This document shows positions 24,971 through 35,330 of a stretch of DNA of 64,000 bases, in pieces (position 1 is the stretch's first letter; each line of letters begins with the position of its first letter). A program made the translations under genes and the position numbers. The stretch is from Erythrophleum ivorense. Taxonomy: Eukaryota; Streptophyta; Magnoliopsida; Fabales; Fabaceae. The stretch is taken from NCBI GenBank assembly GCA_026724425.1, contig JAIUCV010001126.1, positions 62,001 to 126,000 of the forward strand. The letters run 5' to 3'. The notes below the pieces were generated by a model that was given only the letters and a program-made list of their open reading frames with translations, ran no database searches and had not been told where the DNA came from.

Positions 24971-25327
24971 TTCCGCTGCCGGGATACGATGTCAACATTG
25001 GTACGATTTCAACGTAGATACCTAGCCAGAGTCTAGAGAGCTACACCGGAGCTTTTGATATGTCACGAAATATAATTGTATATATGTATAAAGACATGAA
25101 ATACAAAATTATAGTAAAGAGATTTTCCGCTGGCGGGCTTCGAACCCGGATTCAATATGATGTTATCAACATTTAGCCAAAGAGCTACAGCGGAACTTTT
25201 GGCAAGTCATGAAATATAATTATATATATAAATACATGAAATACAAAATTATAATAAAATTATATTCCGCTGCGAACCCGGGACTCAATATGATGCCAAC
25301 ATTAACATCTAGCCAGAGCTACAGCGG
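24971..25327 (-). repeat. three tandem tRNA-like pseudogene units
   Basis: Units at 24971-25051, 25126-25194 and 25266-25327 share ends TCCGCTG / CAGCGGA, read on the minus strand. The middle unit, 69 nt, has a perfect 7-bp acceptor-like stem, TA-GCTC after it as in tRNA positions 8-13, an A-box-like TAGCTC..TGGCTA, and a B-box GGTTCGAAGCC with a four-of-five-pair T stem. The anticodon arm does not fold cleanly, and the third unit has lost most of the T arm. Related AT-rich spacers of about 70 bp (containing GAAATATAATTATATATA) lie between units, so the repeat unit is tRNA-like head plus spacer. These are decayed tRNA-derived sequences, not working tRNA genes. Confidence 0.6.
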
Positions 25328-25649
25328 AACTTTTGACATGAAATATAATTATATATATTCAGATATGTAAGTCTTTCTCCGTTTAGATGCAGCTAATAGA
25401 CTTCATGCCATACATATGCTGTTTGTAGTGAGCAAAGTGGAGCGATTTCATTTTTCAAAAAACAAAAGAACAAAATTGTAACAAAAAAACATTTGTTCGA
25501 ACCTGGAATCTCAATTCCAACATAGAGATTTAACCAGAAGGTTCTTGTTCTTGTTCTATCTTCAACATTTAGTTTCATGGGAAAATCAGGATTTTGATAC
25601 AATGCTTTTGCAAGCTTTGTTCAAATCATTCCCCTGATTAGCGATGAAC

Positions 25650-26027
25650 AACATATTTATAGTTATATATGGTAGGGAACAAATGTATTGCTTTGACACT
25701 ATAGTTCTTCTTTGTCGTTTTTGCAATTTATTCGCAGTTTCTCTTCTCCTTCTTATGGAGAATCTTCAACTTCAACTTCAACTCCTTCCTGGACATAAGA
25801 AGTAGCAGCAATACTAGATAGATCTGAACCAATCAGATTTTGTTGTACCCAATAAAGCCTTCAACTCCATGGATTATAAGGCCTTTCCAATCGGTAAGGA
25901 GAATGATAAGAATCAAAGTGGCTAAATTCTGTTCAACTTTTTGGATTTTGATATTAATCAGACACGATTTAACATATTTATAGTTATATATGGCAGAGAA
26001 CAAATGTATTGCTTTGGCACTCTATAG
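25650..26027. repeat. 57-bp direct repeats flanking a methyltransferase gene fragment
   Basis: The sequence AACATATTTATAGTTATATA and its continuation to CACTATAG occurs at 25650-25704 and again, a few changes apart, at 25971-26027. The roughly 265-bp interval between them contains the methyltransferase fragment listed next. Direct repeats around a gene piece suggest a tandem duplication followed by insertion, or a deletion product. Confidence 0.7.
25863..25952 (+). pseudogene. fragment of methyltransferase exon 6 plus intron 6 (third copy)
   Basis: About 90 bp align without large gaps to the end of exon 6 and start of intron 6 of the methyltransferase gene (about 31766-31852): CTCCATGGATTATA, GGCCTTT, the donor region TCGGTAA, and on to TTGGATTTTGAT. 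There are roughly a dozen substitutions, so it is clearly older than the near-identical second copy at 40.7 kb. Because intron sequence is included, the copy was made from DNA, not mRNA. It is non-functional. Confidence 0.8.
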
Positions 26028-26182
26028 ACCACAGCTATATTTATCATGTATTATTATAATGTTTTTTTTTAGTTTTTAGTTGAGTTTAGTTAGTTTGACT
26101 TTGACCGCAATCAGAAGATATGATGTGTAATTAAAGGAACCGATCAGATTCTGTATTTCTGTGTACCCAATTTAATCGATAA

Positions 26183-29100
26183 CTAGATCTTGACCCGTGC
26201 TTGAGAAGCACGGGATATTGTAATTTTTGATAAGAAAATTTCCAGTATTCATATTATAATTATGTAAATAATAGTGATTGTTGTTGCATCATGACCAGTG
26301 CTGCTACAACATAAGTTGTTGCATCTTATGAATAAACATAATGTGAATTATTATGTCATATGTTTAATTTAGAGTTAAGATAATTATTGAATCTATACTG
26401 ATAAGAAGGAAACATAGATGAAGAATAAAACTTATCGGGAAAAAAAAAAGAAAAATTATTCAATCCAAGATATGACTAACGTTTTTTGATTAAAGAGAAC
26501 TAAACTGTCTCCATCGGTATTATTTTTTGGTGTTGGTGTAAATCTCATTTTTAAAAGAGAAAATTGGTAATTTGGGTCAAGAAAATGATATTCTTGTCTA
26601 TAAATCCAATCTTCTTATTTTCTCTTCATTTATAAATTTGTCCATAAGATATGTTAAAGTCAAGAATACAAATTTTCACCTTTGATCAGATCCGTTCTTT
26701 CTTTCTATCTCTCCGAAAAGGCTCGGATCTAAAAGAATGTTGGTTATGACCCGTGATGTTACTAATCTTTGAGTTAATTAAATTTGTGAATATTAGATTT
26801 CTAAATTTGGATATTGTTTTAACGTTTGATGAAAGAGAACTAAACCGTCTCCATCAGTATTATTTTTTGGTGTTAGTGTGAAGCTAATTTTTAAAAGATT
26901 CGAGTTATCGAGTCACAGTTTCAAGTTATCGGCGTCACATATTCATCACCGAAGATAAAGAGTTTTTGAGGTAAGTGATTTATCATTTTCTTTTCTTCAA
27001 ATCATTTATTTGAAACAAAAGTTAAAGGATCCTTCTGATGTTGAATTGAAAAGCGAACCGAACTGCTAACAAAAGTTAAAGGATCCTCTAATTTCAAAGT
27101 TTTTTATTGTCGGTAAAATATAAGTTTGATTGGATTCTTATTAATTCGGTTTGGTTCGGTTAAGGCGAACCGAACTGCTAACCAAAACAATTCCCAAATC
27201 ACACAGGCTACAGGCTACATCCACCGAACATTGTTTTTTCTTCACCGATTCTTCTTCTTCCTTCTGCTATGAATTCTTCTTATCTTCTTCTTCTTCCTTC
27301 GAGCACATCATCTCCTCCACCCATCCTGTAATTCGACCCTTTTCTCCTATTCGTATACCGATCCCTTGAATTTGTGGGATGTTTGCAATTTTTGGGAAGT
27401 AGATCTTTGAAATTGGGAAATCTCAAGGAATCCAAAGTTGAGTTCTTTGGCTCTCAGATACATGGGTAATGATTTATAATTCTCTTCTTCTTTGATTCTC
27501 CCCTTCTCTTCTCCGATTCTCGCTTCAACTGAGATTCCCATATCCTTGTTTTCGTTTTCTCTTCTTTTTCTTCTTCTCGGTCTCCGTCGTCATCGTCTCC
27601 GTGTTCAAATTTTCCGACAGCTGTTATGGCGGGAATGACCAGACGTAAATGATGGTTTTGAAGACTGTTTGTTATAGAGTTTGAAAATGATTCAGATGAT
27701 AATTTGCCAACGAAGAATGAGAAGAACACCATAAAAATTAAATTGAGCGAGGGTGACAAAGGTCAGTAACTGAATTTCAAACTATAGAAATCTGTTCTCA
27801 GTGAGCTTTGGATCTTTGAATTGGTAGTTGGTTAAGGAATCCATGGTTGTGAACGTAGGTGGAAATGTTTCAGTTGATTTTGTATGGATTATAAATAAAA
27901 AATGTTACTAATTGGATTTTATTTTCTTATCACTTTCATCAACAGTTGGGTTTTAATTGTGTCTGCAAGTGAGGAGAAACGGTAGCTTAAAAAACTATTT
28001 TGGTTGCTTAGACAGTGTCTAATTATTAAGTTTTGGATCTTTTGGATCAAGGCCTTTGAGCAACAACGTAGAAAAGACATTTCAAGTAGCTGCGTAGGTG
28101 GAACATTTATATGATAGGTTCATGATTCTACTTCTTTCACAGGTTAGACATTGTTATACTTTACTGAAATGTTTCATATGAATTTCCAATAGAAAAACGT
28201 TAAGCCCGATCTGAGATCAAAATAAACTTGCCGAAAACCTTGAAATAACATAAGCTTCAGTTGTCTTAACTACTGTGGTCTTATTCTTCTTAGTCTCCTC
28301 CTCCAATGCCTTAGTCTTTCAAGTCTCCTTCTCCATAGTCTTCTCTAATTTTATGTTGATAGTGTAAAGCTTATTAGATATAGATCAAATGAACATATCC
28401 AACTTCTTCTTCGTTCTGGTTATTACTTATTAGTAAGCCGTATATTTACCTAAAACATCAAAAATATACTCTCAAAATATTAGCTTTAAAAAGTGTTTGT
28501 ATCATATTATTAACTAACCAAATCACATTTAAAATATACTTACCTCGTCACCAGAAATAATTGATGATGAGATGTTTACTGGATTATCTGTATACATAAT
28601 ATCACTTTTTCAGTCGATACCCATTGATTTTCTGACCAGACCTTACACACTTGTTTTATCATGACATCAAAAGTATCGGTAGAATTGGTTACTTCCAAAT
28701 CTCCTGCATAATTAACGAAGACATCATAGGTATACTTGTATAATATTTAAGTTAGGAATTTTTAAGTAGGAAATACTGCGAGAAAATGTATATTGCTTAC
28801 CTCTATTGAGATTGATTTTTGCAAACCTAATCAAGCATTTATCAATTACTTCACCTGCTTCTTGGCAAGCTTGAAGAACTTGTTTACCAAATCTTCCCCA
28901 AAAAGGAAGACATGGAGCATGTACAGTCCAACCCTATATTCAATTGAACACAACCAAAAAAGAGTAAGAGGTAATCAAATAAAGCAAAAAAGTAATCTCA
29001 CGATTGCATCTGCTAGAATCATCTCCAGTCTTTTATCAAATGCAAACATAAAACCAAATCTATTGTCTCTCGTTTCCTGAAAATGTGTATTGCTTTCATA

Positions 29101-29837
29101 GGTGCAAGGGGTTACCCTTTGTGCAAAGAGAAGAGCGTTAGCAATGATGTTACTATGTTTTCTATTGCTTGGTAAATATCGAGGTATGTACTCATATGTC
29201 TAAAGTTTAACATGTATTTATAGTGTTGAAAGTATTGTTCATTAGGTTAAGAAGCATTTAATTCGGAATATACCTGATGAGCTATGATTACTCATTTTGT
29301 AATCTCAACCATTCCATTTGTGATATCGGAAGATTCATCTTACCAAATTTCTTGTTGTGAGTGATTCTGAATTTTGAAGTAGCATATTTTTAGGGATCAA
29401 ACAGATTTCGAATTTAAATTGTACTTCCTTGTTTGTATTTTAGTTATATCTTGCGAGTTATTAGGTTCCGTCTATTATGAAGTAATCTTCAAGGCCAATT
29501 AAATAGTTTCCTTTTCTGAGATATGATTGATTTTATTGTTTTCGAATATCGGTTTCTCGCCTGGTTTACCTCTGAACCGTCGTAGCTCTGATTGTTTCCG
29601 GTTGGATATAAGTGTTTCTAGATCCGCGCGTTTTTAAACGGATCGGGTCGGGTCAACTCGGACTCGACTGAGTCGACTCATTTTTTTCCGAATTTTCTTC
29701 CTAAAAACTCCCTAGTTGCACCTGTTTCCAAACACCTTTTCTTTGTTAACTGATTGGTTTTTTGGTAATTTACTTCTTTTTCTGCAAAAAAAATTCTGAC
29801 TGGAATACCCTTTGTGCTTCAGTTTTAATAGTATAGA
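26183..29837 (-). mobile_element. 3.7-kb non-autonomous Helitron carrying host gene exons
   Basis: Read on the minus strand, the element starts TCTATACTATTAAAACTGAA after an A (29838) and ends CTAG (26183) before a T (26182). The hairpin CCCGTGCT-loop-AGCACGGG (26194-26214) lies about 7 bp before the CTAG end. These are complete Helitron hallmarks with the expected A-T insertion. No Rep/helicase frame is present, so it must depend on another element. Inside is a spliceable gene fragment (28.6-29.1 kb), a diverged internal duplication (about 26478-26560 versus 26819-26900) and a TTCGGTT/AACCGAA palindrome near 27150. Confidence 0.72.
28600..29076 (-). pseudogene. captured multi-exon gene fragment inside the Helitron, parent unidentified
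   Basis: On the minus strand three exons can be joined in phase: 29002-29076 (ETRDNRFGFMFAFDKRLEMI and five more), 28801-28933 (beginning GWTVHAPCLPFWGRFGKQVL) and one from 28703 downward (GDLEVTNSTDTFDVM). Each junction has GT and AG in the right place and the frame stays open across both, which chance would not give. Further on, the frame meets a stop near 28555. A separate lysine/glutamate-rich piece ending YVISRFSASLF-stop lies near 28220-28340 and carries an internal stop. Acquisition by the Helitron is inferred from location. I do not recognise the protein family. Confidence 0.55.
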
Positions 29838-30144
29838 TTTATTTATTTATTTATATTGTTTACAGAACAGGAATGTAGCATTGTTTTGATTTAGAATGTA
29901 GCATATTCGCCATTTTGGAAGATTCCATTATGAATTTCGGTTTCAATTGGAAAAGATGTCCGGTTTGGTTTAAAAATCAATTGTTGCACCGGTCTGTTTT
30001 AAGTAGATCAAAAGATCCGCGTTTTTTTTAGAGATTCGGGTCGGTTTTTTTTGTTAATTTCGGGTTTAAGTGTGTTTGGTTACAGGTTTAGGCACTTTTT
30101 TAAGGTGAAATCCTTAAGTTGTGCCTCTACTTTAATAGTATAGA
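29838..30144 (-). mobile_element. second Helitron 5' terminus, adjacent
   Basis: On the minus strand TCTATACTATTAAAGTAGAG begins at 30144 after an A (30145), nearly the same start as the neighbouring Helitron, and is followed by similar sequence rich in GATCCGCG and GGGTCGG. Its 3' end was not found. It is either a truncated relative or an outer Helitron into which the 26.2-29.8 kb element inserted. Confidence 0.5.
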
Positions 30145-30397
30145 TTTACAATTTTACAGGAGAATAAATCGGTGAACGAGAAGTGTGTGTGTTATCTTTA
30201 ATTACGCCATTGTTAAAAACATAAAAACTAACATAACCAAAATTCGGACAACACACATTTATTGCTTTCAGATTTTGTTACAGAACACACAAAAATCTAC
30301 TCCTCCTCCCTCTTTTTACTCTTCTCAAAATTTGTTCTCAAATTTCGTATAAATTTGGGCCAAAGCATCTCTCTCTGCTCGTTGACTCTCTGCTCTA

Positions 30398-32013
30398 ATG
30401 GCCATGGCCGCACTAACAGCATCTTCTTCCTCTTCTTCTATTACTCTGCTCAACAAGCCTTTTTTACCTAAACGCTCTTCCTTCATTTCCTCTAATTCAC
30501 ACTCTCGTCTTCTCCGATTCTCTGCTTCCGTTCATCCTCGTTTTCAATCTGCCGCCATACGCGCCGTTGCTCTTGAACCGGTGCGTTCTGCTTTTCTTCC
30601 TCTTAACCTGTTATGATTTCGCTGTTCCTTCCTTGATTTGGTTTACAAGTTTGTAAAATTAGCATTCAAACGAGAGCTCATTTGTCTCTTCAATGGTATT
30701 TTCAGGACTTAAACAAAAGTCCACCTATCGAAATTGAGGAAACTCAGGTTTTTGCTTGTCCTGTTTGCTATGAACCACTTCTGAGGAAAGGACCTTCAGG
30801 TATTAACCTGTAAGTTCTCACTTTACCTCCTCAGATTACAAAGTTTGTTTCTTTTCATTTGCTCTTTGACTTCTCTTAAAAAAAGCTTCTTACTTTCTTT
30901 GTTTAAATGTGCAGGCAAGCAATCTACAGGTCAGGATTCAAGTGTGGACAATGTAACAAGACATACTCTAGCAAAGATGAATACTTGGATCTTACTGTCA
31001 CTGCTGGTTTGGAGACGTTCACTGAAGCCAAACCCATCACAACCGAGCTCTTTCGGTATCATTTACTACTTCAAATTCACAAACTTTATCCACTTTCAAC
31101 CCTCTTAGCTAAGTCTTTTGTTTGTGTAGGAGTCCATTAGTTTCATTTTTATATGAAAGAGGTTGGCGAGACAACTTCAAGCGAAGTGGTTTCCCTGGTG
31201 CAGAAGAAGAGGTACATACACAACAAAACAAAACACCTTTGTTTGGTCTTCCATTTGTTCGTTCTTTATGGTCTTGATACTTTTTTGAAAATGCAGTTTA
31301 GAATGGCTGAGGAATACTTCAAAGAAGCACAAGGTGGAGTTCTTGTGGATGTTAGTTGTGGAAGCGGTTTGTTCTCAAGGAAATTTGCAAAGTCTGGCAA
31401 GTACTCTTGCGTGGTTGCTCTCGACTACTCTGAAAACATGCTTCGTCAGTGCAATGAGTTCATCAAGAACGATGATACTTTCGAGAGCTCGACGAATATA
31501 GCCGTTGTGAGGGCAGACGTCTCTCGCCTCCCTTTCCCTTCGGGTTCTGTTGATGCAGTTCATGCTGGTGCTGCCTTGCACTGTTGGCCTTCTCCTACAA
31601 ACGCCGTAAGTTCTGATATAACTTCACAAGTGTTTGAAATATGTTGCAATGTTCATTTGTGTTTTTTTTTTTTTTTTTTTGTGTTTTCAAGATTGCTGAG
31701 ATATGTCGTGTTCTGAGAAGTGGAGGTGTGTTTGTTGGGACGACGTTTCTGAGATACAGTCCTTCGACTCCATGGATTATACGGCCTTTTCAGTCGGTAA
31801 AGAGAATGACGAGGATCAAAGTGGCTAATTCTGTTCAACTTCTTGGATTTTGATCTTTATAGTTTTGGATTTCTTGTTTTGCAGAGGATTCTGCAGAGCT
31901 ACAACTACTTGATGCAGGATGAGATCAAGGATGTGTGTACATCATGCGGTCTCACAGATTACACAGATGTTATTGATGATTCGTTTATTATGTTTACTGC
32001 TCGCAAGCCATAG
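30398..32013 (+). CDS. SAM-dependent methyltransferase, plastid-targeted type (At2g41040 type)
   Basis: Seven exons: 30398-30580, 30706-30809, 30915-31055, 31130-31211, 31297-31605, 31692-31796 and 31885-32013, giving about 350 residues. The N terminus (MAMAALTASSSSSSITLLNK) is Ser/Ala-rich and basic, a typical chloroplast transit peptide. Two CxxC pairs (CPVC near residue 75, CGQC near 104) may bind zinc. The Rossmann SAM-binding motif I, VLVDVSCGSG, is at about residues 185-194, followed by ALDYSENML (motif Post I) and DVSRLPFPSGSVDAVHAG (motif II/III), as in the UbiE/COQ5 class. The substrate is unknown. Annotated relatives are often found in plastoglobules, which I offer as family knowledge only. 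This copy is intact; two broken copies lie nearby. Confidence 0.92.
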
Positions 32014-32395
32014 AGAAATGCTCTTTGCTCCTTGTTCATGTAACTAAAAATCTCATATACTACTTTTATAATTCACAGTACAAAAGAATAGTAACAAAAA
32101 GGTTGAATTGAGTGAGTGATAGATATATCATTATTGTTGAGCAAACTTGGTTATTATGTTAGACTCAAGGAGTGAGAAAAATCAAAACTTTGGGTTGCAA
32201 TGGATCTCTAACGCTCTCGTACAAGAAAACAGAACAAGATAATGGAAGTGATAGTTGATATCTAAGAACAGAATCCAAACCAATAACATCTTCTAGTATT
32301 AAGACTCAAAACCCACAATAGTAGTTTCATCAGCACAAAATTTAACTCAATCTTGAAGTTATAAAGGAAAGAAGAAATGAATCTTGCTCTTCAAG
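32014..32395. other. methyltransferase 3' UTR shared by both copies
   Basis: The 3' flank of the intact methyltransferase gene to about 32386 is almost identical to 41580-41943 after the second copy, differing at only a handful of positions. The match stops abruptly at GAAATGAA, where the first copy jumps into the PQ-loop gene fragment. Confidence 0.7.
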
Positions 32396-32851
32396 AGTCG
32401 GTTCGCTAGCTTTGACAACGAGCCATTCTCTGAGCGAACAGATCCTGCACTCGACAGAGATCTTGCCGACCTGAAAAACCAAAACACAAAAAAAACTAAG
32501 ACTTGTAACAAAATTTCTTGCTTAAGAATATAACTTTGACAATGCTAAATGGCATCATTACGTGTAACGGTAAAACTACTCCGATGACGCCACCATGAGT
32601 AGCATCAGAGCAGCTATTCCTCCACCTGGCCGGAATTATCGCATCGCTGCTTATGTTTGATAAGCGTTCCGCCTCAACCTTACACCAAACCATACATAGC
32701 CAAGCTGTTTTAGTATTTACACATAATTAAACAACCTTAAGAATACTAATGAAATAGTATACCATTTGATTTCTTCTGTTTTTCAACCGAGGGTAGATAT
32801 GGCCGTAATATATAGATTGAACAAAGAGAACCGATGTAGCAACTGTATCTG
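32396..32851 (-). pseudogene. 5' fragment of a PQ-loop transporter gene
   Basis: Minus-strand homology to the intact PQ-loop gene at 42.0-44.0 kb. The piece matches part of its exon 6 (around 32396-32470), exon 5 (around 32560-32690) and exon 4 (FVQSIYYGHIYPRLK coding, about 32762-32851), with the introns between. Exon 5 has lost a segment relative to the intact gene, and the final exons (43010 down to 41945) are missing, deleted between GAAATGAA and the CTCTTCAAGAG block. The sequence differs from the intact gene at many bases and indels, far more than the adjacent methyltransferase duplication does. Non-functional. Confidence 0.8.
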
Positions 32852-32929
32852 CACCATGCTTCTTGTTGATGTAATACATTCTGAAAAGGACTCGTAATAC
32901 ATTCTTCTATCTGCATCATTGCTATTCAT

Positions 32930-33260
32930 TCATGATCAAAATACTGCAAAACTCTCACATTTGTTCGTCTCAAGTGATATTCTTGGTGGACGCAAATCCT
33001 AATACAAAAGAAGCTGCAGAGAGTGTAAAGCCTGTTGACAAGCCAGAAGCTGCGCCAACTACAAAGAAAGCTGTGCCTGAGGTAGTGATTTCAACTTTGC
33101 ACTTGGATTTCTGAACTTGGATATTACAAAGTGGTGGACAAAGACATTTCCTTCTCCCCGCCCCAACGTGATGATTCATGAAGGTGTAAAAGAAACGTTT
33201 TGGTTAAACTTTTGCAGGTGGTTGACAAAGCTGAGTGATTGCAAGAACAAGATCCGTCTG
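32930..33260 (+). pseudogene. C-terminal exons of an unidentified gene
   Basis: From about 32975 a frame reads VIFLVDANPNTKEAAESVKP and continues as a Pro/Lys/Ala/Glu-rich tail to a good donor (GAG|GTAGTG, about 33080). An acceptor at TTTTGCAG (about 33219) leads to VVDKAE and a stop. The short last exon after a phase-compatible intron, and the lysine-alanine-proline composition, suggest the true 3' end of some gene. It begins right where PQ-loop homology ends. I do not recognise the family. Confidence 0.35.
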
Positions 33261-33340
33261 AATCTACGCTTGTCTCTCACAATCATGTCGTTGATAGATA
33301 TGCAACAGCAACTTGGTTATAGAATGGCAATCGTTCGTTA

Positions 33341-33892
33341 GATTTTTGGACTGATTCTTCTGGTTGTTGTTGATTAGACCGTAAGCTATAGCTAATCTCT
33401 CACAATGCAACTTGTCTAATTCAGCTTTTCTCCCATCTCTTTGAGCTCTACATATTATGTCCTGTGAATCACACCTTTACGCTCTATGATTATGTCATAT
33501 GATTACAATATCGTCTTATGAATCTACTAGAGCACAAGGATATTATTACGACGATATTAAAACTAATATCAAAAATTCTAATTAAAAAAATAAAAAAATA
33601 TTAGAAAAAAATAAACAATACAAAACAAACAAATATATATTATATAAGTAACTATTAATGGTAGAAAATATGTATGAAGTATATAAAATAAATTTATAAC
33701 ATTATGGTTTGTTATTAGAATATGTATACAACAAACACCTTATACTTTTATGATCACTTTGTTAATATTAACCACTTTAGGATATAAAAGTTATAGAAAA
33801 CCATTTTCAAGAAATCTAAATACGTACAATCATCGAAAACATGCTTGAAATGACCAAAATCAACTGTAAAACTAAAAAATCAAATTTTAATG
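33341..33892. other. AT-rich filler, nothing recognised
   Basis: Very AT-rich sequence between the unidentified gene end and an acidic open frame. No repeat boundary, RNA gene or coding frame could be supported. Confidence 0.5.
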
Positions 33893-34303
33893 TTAGGTAA
33901 TACTAATTAAATAGAAAACACGCCAAAGTATAACTATGTACAAATCTGGTACAACTAAAACCTCTGGTTCATCTTCATCTTCATCCTCCTGAAGATCATC
34001 CTCGTTAAGATCATGTTCTTCTTCGTCTTCGGTGTTATTTTCATCCTCATCTTCATTGTCATTTTCCTCTTGATCCACGTTGTTTGGAACGTTGATTAGA
34101 CGATAATGGATCACGGCAAGACGATAGATAGGATGAACGATATTTAGATCAGGAAGATAATGAACGTGGTGATTGCGCCTCTCAAATGTGGTAATGGGGG
34201 AAGCTGCTAAGGAAGCAAATGTAAACCTAATCGTAGGTGGCACGTCGTTTCCAAAAGGAGCAGCCCGACAATTTCTTCTCCTCTCTTGGTTAACATCATC
34301 CAC
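33893..34303 (-). pseudogene. acidic hypothetical frame, probably a gene fragment
   Basis: A minus-strand frame of about 136 codons, without an ATG at its upstream end (the open frame begins at GTG after a stop). It reads FERRNHHVHYLPDLNIVHPI followed by a long Asp/Glu/Asn-rich stretch. A mixed-composition part next to an acidic tail is more protein-like than the surrounding AT-rich DNA, but there is no start codon, no joined exons and no family I recognise. Given the neighbouring gene pieces it is probably another fragment. Confidence 0.25.
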
Positions 34304-34860
34304 GGGTAAAGATCACGGAACCTACGTTTGTGATACACGAACAGACCTTCCGCTAAAGGTTCAGGACCTGGGATGTTGGTAGAGAGAGGGAAGGGATGAA
34401 GGAGATCAGCCAGGTTTTACTTTCTCAGCTCCACACTTCCCTTTTCTGTATCTGTTCACGTTGTGATCTATAGGACTGTAATACGCTTTGAAGAGGTTTG
34501 ACGGCTTAACTATTAGCTATAGGTCGACCATATCTAGCCTAGGACTAGAGATGTTGTGAGTTGGTTAGAGAGTAGTTAGCAAGGGCTGGATTTTCAAGGA
34601 TGTGATTTTCTAAGGTTAAGACATTTGGTTGGTCATTTGGTTGAAAGTGAAGTGTCTCTAATCAGTCGATCTCTCTGCTTTGTTGAATGGAAAGAAGAAT
34701 TGCAGTCTCATAACTTTGTTGAATGGATACTGACATTACACAACATTGCTTGATGCAGTCGTTTTTTGATAGGATTGATAGGATTCCAAATGTTTTCTTT
34801 CCTTCTTCTTCTTTTACTTCCTTGTTCGATTTTACATTGGTGTGTTTTGGAAAATATACA

Positions 34861-35237
34861 GATGGTGTTTTCGTCTTCCGCAACTCTTTATGGACAACCT
34901 GAAAAAATTCCATGCATGGAGGACTTTGACGTGAAGGCAATGAATCCTTATGGTCGTACTAAGGTATATTTGACTCTTGAGCACTTCCGAGTCTTAGTCT
35001 CAAGACTTTCCAAATCTTGTCTTTCTTAAGCATAACAAAGATAACAATGCTCAATTGTTGAAAGTCATTGTGTGTTGACAACTTCTCTCTCTTGTGCAGC
35101 TCTTTCTTGAAGAAATCGCGAGAGATATTCAAAAAGCAGAACCTGAGTGGAGAATTGGTGAGAATCCAAAGGGAGTCCCCAATAACCTCATGCCTTGCAT
35201 TCAACAAGTTGCTGTTGGAAGACAACCTGAACTATCA
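34861..35237 (+). pseudogene. UDP-glucose 4-epimerase (UGE) gene fragment
   Basis: Two exon pieces with their intron: 34861-34962 and 35100-35237, with GT at 34963 and CAG at 35097-35099. The first encodes MVFSSSATLYGQPEKIPC through AMNPYGRTK, which includes the catalytic YxxxK of the short-chain dehydrogenase/epimerase fold. The second encodes LFLEEIARDIQKAEPEWRI and then, after an in-frame loss of about 17 residues compared with family members, GENPKGVPNNLMPCIQQVAV. The N-terminal NAD-binding part and the C-terminal part are absent. The retained intron shows DNA-level copying. At 35238 it runs directly into methyltransferase exon 1 sequence. Confidence 0.85.
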
Positions 35238-35330
35238 GCATCTTCTTCCTCTTCTTCTATTACTCTGCTCAACAAGCCTTTTTTACCTAAACGCTCTTCC
35301 TTCATTTCCTCTAATTCACACTCTCGTCTT
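35238..35330 (+). pseudogene. fragment of methyltransferase exon 1 (second copy, 5' piece)
   Basis: These 93 bp are identical to 30418-30510 of the intact gene (transit-peptide region, SSSSSSITLLNKPFLPKRSS). The left edge joins UGE sequence; the right edge is cut by the gypsy LTR at 35331. The rest of this copy resumes at about 40.66 kb, so the gene was split by the insertion and lost its exons 2 and 3 and the end of exon 1. Confidence 0.9.

Noticed and set aside
25126..25194. functional tRNA gene
   Set aside because: The acceptor stem and B box are good, but the anticodon arm does not form and the length is short; neighbouring copies are decayed too.
33893..34303. intact acidic protein gene
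   Set aside because: No ATG at the start of the open frame and no joined upstream exon; kept only as a possible fragment.
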